From the NCBI GenBank assembly GCA_030598385.1, contig JAUVQB010000010.1:1-12088 (forward strand): a stretch of DNA of 12,088 nt, in the 5' to 3' direction. The notes beneath the pieces were generated by a model. That model was not told where the DNA came from. It searched no databases and saw nothing but the letters and a program-made list of their open reading frames with translations. How positions within the stretch are numbered: the first letter of the stretch is position 1; every line of letters starts with the position of its first letter. Made by a program: the position numbers and the translations under genes. Of this stretch, positions 1 to 6,055 are shown in pieces. The DNA comes from Alphaproteobacteria bacterium (GTDB lineage: Bacteria > Pseudomonadota > Alphaproteobacteria > Kiloniellales > JAKSDN01).

Positions 1-124
1 AAGCGTGTTCCGCGAAGTGAAGGTCCAGGCCGATCCCGCCTGCCCGCTGTGCGGCCCTGAGGCGAGCCTGCACGCACTCGGCGACGTGGAATATGGCGAC
101 GACGCGCGGATCTGCGCGGCATAG
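1..124 (+). CDS. C-terminal fragment of a MoeB/ThiF/HesA-family adenylyltransferase (5' end outside window)
   Basis: The reading frame is open from base 2 to a TAG at 122-124 and gives about 40 residues, so only the C-terminus is visible. It reads FREVKVQADPACPLCG. This resembles the tail of MoeB/ThiF-like E1 enzymes, where a short beta strand (FRE-type) leads into a CxxC half of the structural zinc site. The family adenylates the C-terminal glycine of a ubiquitin-like sulfur carrier (MoaD or ThiS) in molybdopterin or thiazole synthesis. The two cysteines of PACPLCG would be the second zinc pair; the first pair, the ATP site and the catalytic Cys would lie upstream of the window. The remaining tail is unremarkable. 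The family call rests on this one motif, and MoeB cannot be separated from ThiF or HesA here. Confidence 0.68.
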   Translation, partial: SVFREVKVQADPACPLCGPEASLHALGDVEYGDDARICAA

Positions 125-225
125 CACCGTTAGGATTTTGGCGGGACTAATGCTTTCGCACTTCGCTGAGGCCCGATACCGATCAAAAGAGTGCCGCGTT
201 GGCCAGGCCGCCCAAAAGCCACGCC

Positions 226-1212
226 TCAGAACATGGCCTCGATGACCCGGTCGGGCGGTGCGTGGCCGTCGGAGAAGGTCTTGATATTAATGAGAACCTT
301 CTCGCCCATGGCGAGGCGGCCTTCGATCGTGGAGGAACTCATGTGCGGCAGCAGCACAACGTTGTCCAGCTTGAGGAGCCGCGGATTGATGGCCGGCTCG
401 TGTTCGAAGACGTCGAGCCCGGCGCCGCCACTCTCCTCGGCCTCCAGCATGCGGGCGAGCGCGTTTTCGTCGATCACCTCGCCGCGGCTGGTGTTCACCA
501 CGTAAGCATGCGGCTGCAGGCATTTGAGGCGCCGCGCCGACAGCAGATGGAAGGTCGCCGGCGTGTGCGGGCAATTCACCGAAATGATGTCCATGCGGGC
601 CAGCATCTGATCGAGGCTTTCCCAATAGGTCGCCTCCAGCTCGTCTTCGACCTCGGGATGCACCCGGCGGCGGTTGTGGTAGTGGATCGACAATCCGAAG
701 CCGCGGGCGCGGCGCGCCACCGCTTGGCCGATACGGCCCATGCCGATGATGCCCAGGCGCTTGTCGGTGATTCGGTGACCCAGCATGGAGGTCGGGCTCC
801 AGCCGTGCCATTCGCCCGAGCGAACCAGGCGCTCGCCCTCGGCCAGGCGCCGTGGCACCGCCAGGATCAGCGCCATGGTCATGTCGGCGGTATCGTCGGT
901 CAGAACGCCCGGCGTGTTGGTGATCGTGATGCCGCGCTGGCGTGCCGTCTTGAGGTCGATATTGTCGACGCCGGTGCCGAAGGAGGCGATCAGCCGCAGA
1001 TTCTCCCCGGCGTGGGAGAGCACGCCCGCATCGATCCGGTCGGTCACCGTCGGCACCAGGACGTCGGCCTCCTTGACGGCGGTAATCAATTCCGACTGGC
1101 TCATCGCCTCGTCCTCGAGGTTCAGACGCGCGTCGAACAGCTCCATCATCCGAGTCTCTATGGCATCGGGGAGCCGCCGGGTGACAATGACAAAAGGTTT
1201 TTTCGCGGACAT
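226..1212 (-). CDS. D-2-hydroxyacid dehydrogenase (glyoxylate/hydroxypyruvate reductase type)
   Basis: A cytosolic NAD(P)H-dependent dehydrogenase of 328 aa, the usual length for the family. It should reduce glyoxylate, hydroxypyruvate or a related 2-oxoacid to the D-2-hydroxyacid. Visible features are an N-terminal substrate-binding lobe, the SFGTGVDNID segment near 78-87, and a Rossmann loop GMGRIG (G157, G159, G162). The residues after the second beta strand, NRRRV near 180, are basic, which favours NADPH. The family triad is present: R243 in NTSRGE, E272 in FEHEP and H290 in LPHMSSST. The loop after the histidine is PHMSSS rather than the common PHxGS. The start is taken as ATG at 1212; an in-frame GTG lies one codon upstream at 1215, and the purine run GAGACGAA is the only candidate ribosome site. 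It is divergent from the SH3b gene. The exact substrate cannot be read from sequence. Confidence 0.93.
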   Translation of the reverse strand: MSAKKPFVIVTRRLPDAIETRMMELFDARLNLEDEAMSQSELITAVKEADVLVPTVTDRIDAGVLSHAGENLRLIASFGTGVDNIDLKTARQRGITITNTPGVLTDDTADMTMALILAVPRRLAEGERLVRSGEWHGWSPTSMLGHRITDKRLGIIGMGRIGQAVARRARGFGLSIHYHNRRRVHPEVEDELEATYWESLDQMLARMDIISVNCPHTPATFHLLSARRLKCLQPHAYVVNTSRGEVIDENALARMLEAEESGGAGLDVFEHEPAINPRLLKLDNVVLLPHMSSSTIEGRLAMGEKVLINIKTFSDGHAPPDRVIEAMF

Positions 1213-1278
1213 CACTTCGTCTCGGGGGGCGAAAACTAATTGCGCTTTGGCTTAGCAGCCGCGCCCAGCCCTTGTCTA

Positions 1279-1306
1279 GGGCGTGTGGGGTCTTGGGTGT
1301 GTGGGG
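1279..1306 (+). other. Predicted G-quadruplex motif in the divergent intergenic region
   Basis: Four guanine runs lie in a row on the plus strand: GGG (1279-1281), GGGG (1287-1290), GGG (1295-1297) and GGGG (1303-1306). The loops are 5, 4 and 5 nt, so the stretch fits the standard G3+N1-7 rule. It contains a direct repeat of GTGTGGGG. It sits about 70 bases upstream of the dehydrogenase start and about 135 bases upstream of the SH3b start, where both promoters should lie. The motif is read directly; any folding or regulatory effect is inference. Confidence 0.5.
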
Positions 1307-1340
1307 CCGAGGCCGGTCGAACGCAACAGCGAGGGCCCAA

Positions 1341-1368
1341 GCGCCGGCTTGACCGGCCCCCCCGGCGC
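1341..1368. other. GC-rich inverted repeat upstream of the SH3b gene
   Basis: GCGCCGG at 1341-1347 and CCGGCGC at 1362-1368 form a perfect 7-bp stem around a 14-nt loop. No T-run follows, so it is not a convincing terminator. It would fall in the leader of the SH3b transcript if that promoter lies upstream. An AGGAGGGA run at 1373-1380 follows but precedes no ATG, GTG or TTG at useful spacing. Its function is unknown and it may be chance in GC-rich DNA. Confidence 0.3.
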
Positions 1369-1440
1369 GGTTAGGAGGGACCATCGTCGAAATCGCGCCG
1401 AGTCTAGACCATCCCTCTCAAACATCAGATAGCTCCCCTG

Positions 1441-1965
1441 ATGGCCCCGATGCGATGCTTGTTCCCGGGTTGCGCCCTGATCCTTTGGATTGCCAGCCTC
1501 TGGATCGCCGGGCTTTGCGCCCAACCTGCGGTGGCGGCTCAGGACAGCCGCTTGGGCGCCAGCGGGTTGCCGCTGCCTCGCTTCGTGTCGCTGAAGTCCG
1601 GCGAGGTCAACCTGCGGACCGGCCCCGGCAAGCGCTATCCGATCGACTGGATCTACCGGCGGCGCGGCCTGCCGGTCGAAATCATCGATGAATTCGATGA
1701 CTGGCGCCGGGTGCGCGATCACGACGGCACGGTCGGGTGGGTCCATCGTTTCATGGTGATCTCCCGCCGCACCGTCCTGGTCACCGGAGAGACGCGCACC
1801 TTGCGCCGAAAGCCCGCGCCCGCCGCACCGGGCCTGGCCTATCTGCAGGCCGGCGTCATCGCGGATCTCAAGGACTGCCACAAGGTCTGGTGCCGGATCG
1901 AGGCCCAAGGCTTCGACGGCTGGCTGCACCGCAGCGAAATGTTCGGCGCCAACGCCGACGATTAG
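1441..1965 (+). CDS. Exported SH3b-domain protein (SH3_4/DUF1058-like)
   Basis: A 174-aa protein with a hydrophobic N-terminus (about 11-27) and a likely signal-peptidase site after AVAA (A33), so it should act in the periplasm or cell envelope. Two SH3b-like units follow. The first, about 48-115, has the hallmark VNLRTGPGKRYPIDWIYRRR followed by WRRVRDHDGTVGWVHR. The second, about 117-168, carries LRRKPAPAAP and ends KVWCRIEAQGFDGWLHR. Bacterial SH3b domains usually bind peptidoglycan peptides or act as scaffolds; no catalytic domain is present. C146 and C151 could pair in the periplasm. The start is ATG at 1441; a second in-frame ATG lies at 1450 and neither has a strong ribosome site. A gene of this type beside a D-2-hydroxyacid dehydrogenase is, from memory, recurrent in alphaproteobacteria. 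Its ligand is unknown. Confidence 0.88.
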   Translation: MAPMRCLFPGCALILWIASLWIAGLCAQPAVAAQDSRLGASGLPLPRFVSLKSGEVNLRTGPGKRYPIDWIYRRRGLPVEIIDEFDDWRRVRDHDGTVGWVHRFMVISRRTVLVTGETRTLRRKPAPAAPGLAYLQAGVIADLKDCHKVWCRIEAQGFDGWLHRSEMFGANADD

Positions 1966-2486
1966 GCCTGGCGGGCCAGCCACTCATCCGCCGTCACGGC
2001 ATAGACATGGAGCTCCACCTTGGGCAAACGTTCGACGCGCTCCACGGCTAGCCCCAGCTTCTGCATGACGCGATGGGACGCCGTGTTGGGCGCCTCGACG
2101 AAGGAGACGAGGCGCTCGAGGCCCAATCGCCGGAAGGCATGGTCGATGACGCACCGGGCCGCTTCGCCCGCGAGGCCCTGTCCCCAGAACCGCCTGTGAA
2201 AGGCATAGCGCAGGGCAAGCTCGCCGCTACGCTCGAGGACGAAAAAGCCGCACTCGCCGGCGAACTCATCGCTGGCCTTGAGGAACACCGCGCGCATGCC
2301 AAAAGCCCTATCGCGCCAAGCGGTAAGATAGCCGTCGAGCGTCGCCTCGGCTTGGGCGCGGGTGAGGGATCCGAGCTTGGTGAAAGCGGTGACGTCGGGA
2401 TCGGCGTAAAGCGCCGCCAAGCGGTCTAAGTCCTCACCTCTGTAGGCGCGCAGTCGTAGGCGAGGGGTCTCGAGCTCGTTTGCCAC
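1962..2486 (-). CDS. GNAT-family N-acetyltransferase (RimJ/RimL-like)
   Basis: A 174-aa single-domain acetyltransferase that should transfer acetyl from acetyl-CoA to an amino group. The RimJ/RimL-type entry ELETPRLRLRAYRGEDL spans 4-20. Acetyl-CoA motif A is RRFWGQGLAGEAARCVIDHAF (98-118), containing the Q/GxGxA-type pyrophosphate loop. A typical late motif, EAPNTASHRVMQKLG, covers 131-145. The substrate (ribosomal protein, small molecule or antibiotic) cannot be told. The start is uncertain. GTG at 2486 begins right before the conserved ELETPRL and is preferred; TTG at 2504 would add six residues, and an in-frame TAA lies two codons before that TTG. Neither has a clear ribosome site. The stop codon overlaps that of the convergent SH3b gene. 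Confidence 0.87.
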   Translation of the reverse strand: MANELETPRLRLRAYRGEDLDRLAALYADPDVTAFTKLGSLTRAQAEATLDGYLTAWRDRAFGMRAVFLKASDEFAGECGFFVLERSGELALRYAFHRRFWGQGLAGEAARCVIDHAFRRLGLERLVSFVEAPNTASHRVMQKLGLAVERVERLPKVELHVYAVTADEWLARQA

Positions 2487-2603
2487 CGCTTTGACGGCGA
2501 CCAAGGCTTACGGCAAGCGCCGCGGCCAGGCCGCTCCCATCGGAAATTCCGCGAAGGCCGAGAGCTTATACCAAGGAGCGCTGATCAAGGTCGCCACGCC
2601 CGA

Positions 2604-2834
2604 TCAAGCCAGCCGCTCGGCGTAATGGGAGTCCACACGTTTGTGGCGGCGATAGAGCCCACGGACCGAGAAATAGAAAACGGTCATTGAAATAATCATC
2701 CCGGCCAACACCGCCGCATAAAACCCCGGAGAGCCGACGCCCAAAGGAAATGCCATTCCGATACAGAAACCGATAATCATGGAGGTCGCTATGGAAGCGA
2801 CGAATCCTATAAAGATGGCCAGCATTAGTTTCAT
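2604..2834 (-). CDS. Small two-helix inner-membrane protein of unknown function
   Basis: A 76-aa protein that I do not recognise. Two hydrophobic helices are visible, about 3-28 (rich in Ile, Met, Phe and Gly) and about 38-57. They are joined by a short Gly/Pro turn (PLGVGSPG) and followed by a basic tail, RGLYRRHKR, then DSHYAERLA. The positive-inside rule puts the C-terminus in the cytoplasm and, with two helices, the N-terminus too. There is no lipobox or cleavable signal. Support for a real gene: ATG at 2834 is preceded by TAGGGGGCAAGA, a good ribosome site at proper spacing, and the composition is membrane-like rather than that of an antisense shadow. The AT content is higher than that of its neighbours. 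No partner gene indicates a role. Confidence 0.68.
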   Translation of the reverse strand: MKLMLAIFIGFVASIATSMIIGFCIGMAFPLGVGSPGFYAAVLAGMIISMTVFYFSVRGLYRRHKRVDSHYAERLA

Positions 2835-2869
2835 TCTTGCCCCCTATGCATTGCCAAGACTGAAGATCT

Positions 2870-2879
2870 AATCCGGATT
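2870..2879. promoter_or_regulatory. Perfect 10-bp palindrome upstream of the membrane-protein gene
   Basis: AATCCGGATT is self-complementary and lies about 36-45 bases before the ATG of the small membrane-protein gene. It could be half of an operator or chance. No matching known regulator site is recognised. Confidence 0.2.
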
Positions 2880-2998
2880 GGATTTGACGCGCGAAACGGT
2901 GCTGTCCGCCACAGCAGATTACGCATAGGGGATCTGCAGAATTGGTGTGGCCGATGCCGGGGCGCGGGCGGGCCCTGCGGAACGGCGGGATCTATCCG

Positions 2999-3217
2999 CT
3001 ATCCAACGATGCGATAGCGCACGATGCGGCTGTTGCCGGTGTCGGCGACGTCGAGGTGGCGTCCCTCCGCAGACAGGACCAAGTCAGGGGGCTTCGCGTA
3101 GACCGGCGAAGACGCGGCGCCGAACGCGAGGTCGAACGCCGCGGCGGGACCACGATGAAGCAGGCTGTGAAACTGAGTGCGACGCCCGTGTTTGCGTTCC
3201 AAGTGCCATACCTCGTC
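2999..3217 (-). pseudogene. Probable remnant of an NHL-repeat (six-bladed beta-propeller) protein
   Basis: On the minus strand a frame open from 3217 to a TAG at 2999-3001 encodes about 72 residues. Its last part reads PPDLVLSAEGRHL then DVADTGNSRIVRYR, which closely matches one NHL blade (a P-x-D/G-x-x-x-x-x-x-G start, then a VADTGNxRIxRY strand). The family builds five- or six-bladed propellers of several hundred residues; here only one blade remains. An in-frame TAG stands at 3218-3220 and there is no ATG, only a TTG at 3202. The DUF3501 gene lies directly upstream on the same strand, so no room remains for the missing blades. I infer a decayed 3' end of a once longer gene. A tiny real gene or a chance resemblance cannot be excluded. 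Confidence 0.42.
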
Positions 3218-3237
3218 CTACCACAATCGAGGGTAGG
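3217..3237 (-). terminator. Weak hairpin after the DUF3501 gene
   Basis: CCTACC (3217-3222) and GGTAGG (3232-3237) form a 6-bp stem with a 9-nt loop, 12 bases past the stop of the leftward DUF3501 gene. There is no T-run, so a rho-independent terminator is not established. It could be a 3'-end stabilising hairpin. Confidence 0.25.
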
Positions 3238-3248
3238 GCGACCGCGCC

Positions 3249-3845
3249 TCAGCCCAGGTCCGCCGCGAGGGCCGCGCGCGCAGGCTCCGGCAGCACGGTC
3301 ATATGGGCATAGGCCGGATGCGAGAAGCCGAGGACGACCTCCGCGCCCGCCACCTTGAAGGCGGCCGCCTGATCCGGCGTGAAGGGAAAATGGACGAACT
3401 GCACCGATGAGGCCTTGCCGGCGGCCGAGGTGCGGTCGACGTCGGCTTCGGGAACGCCCGTCACCGTTGATCCAGCGAACTTCAAGAAGGCCGTATCCTC
3501 GACCCCGCCGAGACCGGCCAGAAACCGCTCTCGCCGCTCGGGGTCGTCGATCTCGAACATCACCGTGGCCACCAGCTCGTCGCCCTTGGGCACCAAGGGG
3601 TTATAGGCCGCGAGCTCGTCGGGGATCTGGTCCTCGCCGCCCTTCTCGATGAACAGCATCTCCTGGATCTGGTACCACATGGTCAAATAGGTCTCGAAAT
3701 AGAATGTCGCGACCGGGCCGACCTCGACGCGCCGGTCGCGCTTCACCTCGGCCAGCTTGCGCCGCCAGTCCCGGCGCTCGGCCTCGTAGACCTCCATCGG
3801 CAGGATATCGCCGCGCGTCACTTCACGCTTGATATTCGTCGTCAT
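3249..3845 (-). CDS. DUF3501 family protein
   Basis: A 198-aa soluble protein of the DUF3501 family, whose function is unknown. Features include the N-terminal segment KREVTRGDILPMEVYEAERR, an aromatic/acidic stretch FYFETYLTMWYQIQEMLFIE near 48-67, and a C-terminal beta-rich part ending FSHPAYAHMTVLPEPARAAL. It has no signal peptide, no membrane segment and no cysteine, so it cannot itself hold a cysteine-ligated Fe-S cluster. The start is ATG at 3845 with GAGGA six bases upstream. The open frame continues further upstream but would overlap the Fe-S gene in another frame, so that extension is rejected. It is the last gene after rubrerythrin and the Fe-S protein, with a 32-base gap to the latter. 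From memory these three genes recur together, so it probably serves the same redox function. Confidence 0.88.
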   Translation of the reverse strand: MTTNIKREVTRGDILPMEVYEAERRDWRRKLAEVKRDRRVEVGPVATFYFETYLTMWYQIQEMLFIEKGGEDQIPDELAAYNPLVPKGDELVATVMFEIDDPERRERFLAGLGGVEDTAFLKFAGSTVTGVPEADVDRTSAAGKASSVQFVHFPFTPDQAAAFKVAGAEVVLGFSHPAYAHMTVLPEPARAALAADLG

Positions 3846-3877
3846 TCCAGTCCTCGTTTCTGCCCGCCGGGCGGCGC

Positions 3878-5236
3878 CTAGTCGGCGCCTGAGTCCCCGA
3901 CGCCGTACGCCCGGGCGAAAAGTTCGATCGGGTGGCTGGCGGTTCCTGCCGGGGGTGCATCGCCGCCCTTCAGGCGCTCCATGCCTTGCAGGATATGGAC
4001 GCCGGCCAAGGGGCATTCCGAGGCGATGAAAGCCTTGCCGCTTTCCGCCGCCTGCCGCGCCACCGGCCGGCCGACCTTGAGCCCGACCTCGAAGTTCTCC
4101 TTCATGATGCCCCAGGATCCGCCGTGGCCCGAACAGCGCTCGATCACCGCGACATCGGCCTCGGGCACGAGGCGCAGCATCTCGGCCGCCTTGTGGCCCA
4201 TGTTCTGGGCCCGGGCGTGACAGGCGATGTGAACCGCCACGCCGCCGGGCAGCGGGCCGAGGCCCTCGGCTAGGCCCTCTTTCTTGGCGATGTCGACCAC
4301 ATACTCGCTGATGTCGTAGCTCGCCTGGGACAAGGCCTTGACCTGGGCGTCCTCGGGCAGGATGAGCGGCCACTCGAACTTCAGCATGAGGGTGCAGGAG
4401 GGCACCAGGGCGATCACGTCGTAACCCTTGTCGATCCACGCCGCGAACGCGCCGGCGACCCGCTTGGCCGCATCGGCCGCCCTGGCGATCTCGCCGTGCT
4501 CGAGCTGCGGCATGCCGCAGCAGGCGGGATAGATCACTTCCGTTTCGACCCCGTTCCTGGCCAGGACCGCGCGCGCCGCCAAGCCAATGCCGGGATTGTT
4601 GTAGTTGGCGAAGCAGGTGGCGTAGAGCACCGCCTTGCGCCCGAAGGCGGGCGCCCCGCGATTGACCTCCGGCGCCTCGGTCCTGGCCCGCATGGCGAAG
4701 GTCTTGCCGTGGAACTTGGGCAGCGCCGCCGCGCGGTGCACGCCCACGGCCCTTTCCATGAGCGGCCGCGTCAGCTTGTTCCCGGTATCGCTCGCCCAGT
4801 TGGCAAGGCCCGCCACACGGCCCGCAAGGCGGCCGTTGCGGTCGGTCTCGGTCAGTTGCCCGACCCGAAAGTCCACTTTGCCCTCTCGCGCCTCGGCGGC
4901 CCGGTAGCGCAGCATGAGGTGCGGAAAATCGAGGTCGAATTCGTGCGGCGGCACGTAGGGACACTTGGTCATGAAGCACATGTCGCAGAGCGTGCAGGCG
5001 TCGACGACCGGCTTGAAATCCGCGCTCGAGACCGTGTCGAGTTCGCCGCTTTCGGACTCGTCGATCAGATCGAACAGGCGCGGAAAGGATTCGCAGAGAT
5101 TGAAGCAGCGCCGACAGCCGTGACAGATGTCGAACACCCGGCGCAATTCGGCATCGATCTTCTCCGGATCGGTGAAGTCCGGATCGTTCCAGTCGATGGC
5201 GTGACGCGTCGGGGCATCCAGACTGCCTTCGCGCAT
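3878..5236 (-). CDS. Two-cluster Fe-S / CCG-domain oxidoreductase subunit (GlpC/HdrD-like, heterodisulfide reductase-related)
   Basis: A 452-aa cytosolic protein. The N-terminal ferredoxin-like part carries two cysteine sets: C38, C41, C44, C48 (CHGCRRCFNLC) and C81, C84, C87, C92 (CTLCDMCFMTKCP). These should bind two 4Fe-4S clusters; the last set has four rather than three residues before the final Cys. Two CCG-type domains follow. The first has C208, C239-C240 (ACCGMPQ) and C281. The second has C339, C368 in ERCSGHGG and C408, so its paired-Cys motif is reduced to one Cys. Proteins of this build (GlpC, HdrB/D, LutA) pass electrons between a dehydrogenase or quinone and a partner. Here the partner is probably the upstream rubrerythrin, which lacks its own rubredoxin domain. 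The ATG at 5236 has GAGGAG eight bases upstream. Confidence 0.9.
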   Translation of the reverse strand: MREGSLDAPTRHAIDWNDPDFTDPEKIDAELRRVFDICHGCRRCFNLCESFPRLFDLIDESESGELDTVSSADFKPVVDACTLCDMCFMTKCPYVPPHEFDLDFPHLMLRYRAAEAREGKVDFRVGQLTETDRNGRLAGRVAGLANWASDTGNKLTRPLMERAVGVHRAAALPKFHGKTFAMRARTEAPEVNRGAPAFGRKAVLYATCFANYNNPGIGLAARAVLARNGVETEVIYPACCGMPQLEHGEIARAADAAKRVAGAFAAWIDKGYDVIALVPSCTLMLKFEWPLILPEDAQVKALSQASYDISEYVVDIAKKEGLAEGLGPLPGGVAVHIACHARAQNMGHKAAEMLRLVPEADVAVIERCSGHGGSWGIMKENFEVGLKVGRPVARQAAESGKAFIASECPLAGVHILQGMERLKGGDAPPAGTASHPIELFARAYGVGDSGAD

Positions 5237-5377
5237 GTCAAAAGCTCCTCATGCGACGCAGAGCCACCGCCCGGTGCGTTGGTTGCCGCGCAGGGATGGG
5301 ACGAGCGGACGCGGGCGATGTCAGCAAAGGTGCTTGGGCGCGGCCTACGTAAATCTGCGTACCGCACCCGAGCCCCA

Positions 5378-5409
5378 AGTCGATGGTCCCAGTCGATGGT
5401 CCCAGTCGA
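5378..5409. repeat. 13-bp tandem repeat (about 2.5 copies) between rubrerythrin and Fe-S genes
   Basis: The unit AGTCGATGGTCCC occurs at 5378-5390 and again, identical, at 5391-5403, followed by a partial copy AGTCGA at 5404-5409. It lies in the 248-base gap of the leftward operon. The motif CAGTCGAC recurs at the 3' end of the rubrerythrin gene (near 5486-5493), so the array may derive from that sequence. There are too few copies and no spacers for CRISPR. Copy number is likely variable between strains. Confidence 0.7.
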
Positions 5410-5425
5410 CTGACCGAGCGTTGGA

Positions 5426-5451
5426 TCCGGCCTGCGCCAGCGGCGGCCGGA
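5426..5451 (-). terminator. GC-rich hairpin after rubrerythrin, possible attenuator
   Basis: TCCGGCC (5426-5432) and GGCCGGA (5445-5451) form a perfect 7-bp stem with a 12-nt loop. It lies about 34-59 bases downstream of the rubrerythrin stop in the transcript. No U-run follows on the leftward strand, so full termination is unlikely. It could protect the rubrerythrin message or lower read-through into the Fe-S and DUF3501 genes. Confidence 0.35.
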
Positions 5452-5484
5452 AAGGCGACGACGCTACGGCAGGCGACGGTTGGT

Positions 5485-5907
5485 TCAGTCGACCATGGTT
5501 TCGAGCGCCTTCTGGAACCGCCCGGCGTGGCTTTTTTCCGCCTTCGCCAAGGTCTCGAACCAGTCGGCGATTTCGTCGAAGCCTTCCTCGCGGGCGGTGC
5601 GCGCCATGCCCGGGTACATGTCGGTGTACTCGTGGGTCTCGCCGACGATGGCGGCCTTCAAATTCGACGAGGTATCGCCAATCGGTTCGCCGGTGGCCGG
5701 GTCGCCGACTTCTTCGAGATATTGCAGATGGCCGTGCGCATGGCCCGTCTCGCCCTCGGCGGTGGAGCGAAACACCGCGGAGATGTCGTTGTAGCCCTCG
5801 ACGTCGGCCTTCTGCGCGAAGTAGAGGTAGCGGCGATTGGCCTGGCTCTCGCCCGCGAAAGCGTCCTTCAGGTTGTTCTCGGTTTTCGATCCCTTGAGTG
5901 CCGGCAT
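5485..5907 (-). CDS. rbr: Rubrerythrin-family diiron protein lacking the rubredoxin domain
   Basis: A 140-aa four-helix-bundle protein. The full set of rubrerythrin diiron ligands is visible at near-canonical spacing: E20 (AGES), E53 and H56 (EGETGH), E90 and E93 (GETHEY), E124 and H127 (AEKSHAGRF). Rubrerythrins reduce hydrogen peroxide to water in the cytosol. Classical ones of about 190 aa carry a C-terminal rubredoxin with two CxxC pairs. This protein stops at the end of the bundle and has no cysteine, so electrons must come from elsewhere, plausibly the Fe-S protein encoded downstream. The ATG at 5907 has AGGGGAGAA just upstream. A strong-looking promoter and an Irr-box-like site lie in the 197 bases before it. 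An iron-storage or ferritin-like role is the main alternative. Confidence 0.92.
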   Translation of the reverse strand: MPALKGSKTENNLKDAFAGESQANRRYLYFAQKADVEGYNDISAVFRSTAEGETGHAHGHLQYLEEVGDPATGEPIGDTSSNLKAAIVGETHEYTDMYPGMARTAREEGFDEIADWFETLAKAEKSHAGRFQKALETMVD

Positions 5908-6023
5908 TGGTTTCTCCCCTGGTGGCGTTGGATGCTTGCAACTGAATTGGTTTCGGAGGTGCTTTGGCTGGACGCGGCCCAGGGATGTAGACTGCGACCG
6001 GGCTCACGTCGCGCCTTGTTCCG

Positions 6024-6052
6024 TAAATAGACGCGAGGTCCCGCCCTGTCAA
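6024..6052 (-). promoter_or_regulatory. Predicted sigma-70 promoter of the rubrerythrin operon
   Basis: Read on the minus strand, a perfect -35 hexamer TTGACA (6052-6047) is followed by a 17-nt spacer and a -10-like TATTTA (6029-6024). Transcription would start near 6017 and leave a leader of about 110 bases before the rubrerythrin ATG. The -35 is consensus and the spacing ideal, but the -10 is weak (3 of 6), which fits a regulated promoter. Confidence 0.55.
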
Positions 6053-6055
6053 CAG

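Larger units (their letters stand above)
2835..3248. other. Gene-poor interval between the membrane protein and the DUF3501 gene
   Basis: About 414 bases without a complete gene. It holds the ribosome site and upstream region of the small membrane protein, including a perfect 10-bp palindrome AATCCGGATT at 2870-2879. It also has a short inverted repeat, TGCTGT/ACAGCA, near 2900-2917. An apparent NHL-blade remnant occupies 2999-3217 on the minus strand. A weak hairpin at 3217-3237 lies just after the DUF3501 stop. No convincing plus-strand gene or RNA gene is visible. Confidence 0.5.

Noticed and set aside
199..1239. Long plus-strand open frame opposite the D-2-hydroxyacid dehydrogenase
   Set aside because: Antisense shadow in GC-rich DNA; no family motifs, while the minus strand has a complete catalytic triad and Rossmann loop.
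1372..1440. AGGAGGGA considered as the ribosome site of a further upstream SH3b start
   Set aside because: No ATG, GTG or TTG at proper spacing in frame with the SH3b protein.
1276..1983. Minus-strand open frame opposite the SH3b gene
   Set aside because: Low-complexity translation with no motifs; the plus strand encodes a signal peptide and SH3b units.
3249..4979. One long minus-strand frame running through DUF3501 and upstream
   Set aside because: The upstream part is the wrong frame of the Fe-S gene (Arg/Gly-rich nonsense); DUF3501 begins at its own ATG at 3845 with a ribosome site.
5378..5409. Tandem repeat considered as a CRISPR fragment
   Set aside because: Units are 13 bp, directly abutting, with no spacers and no cas genes nearby.
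4496..5413. Plus-strand open frame opposite the Fe-S gene
   Set aside because: No recognisable motifs and fully explained as a shadow of the cysteine-motif-bearing gene.
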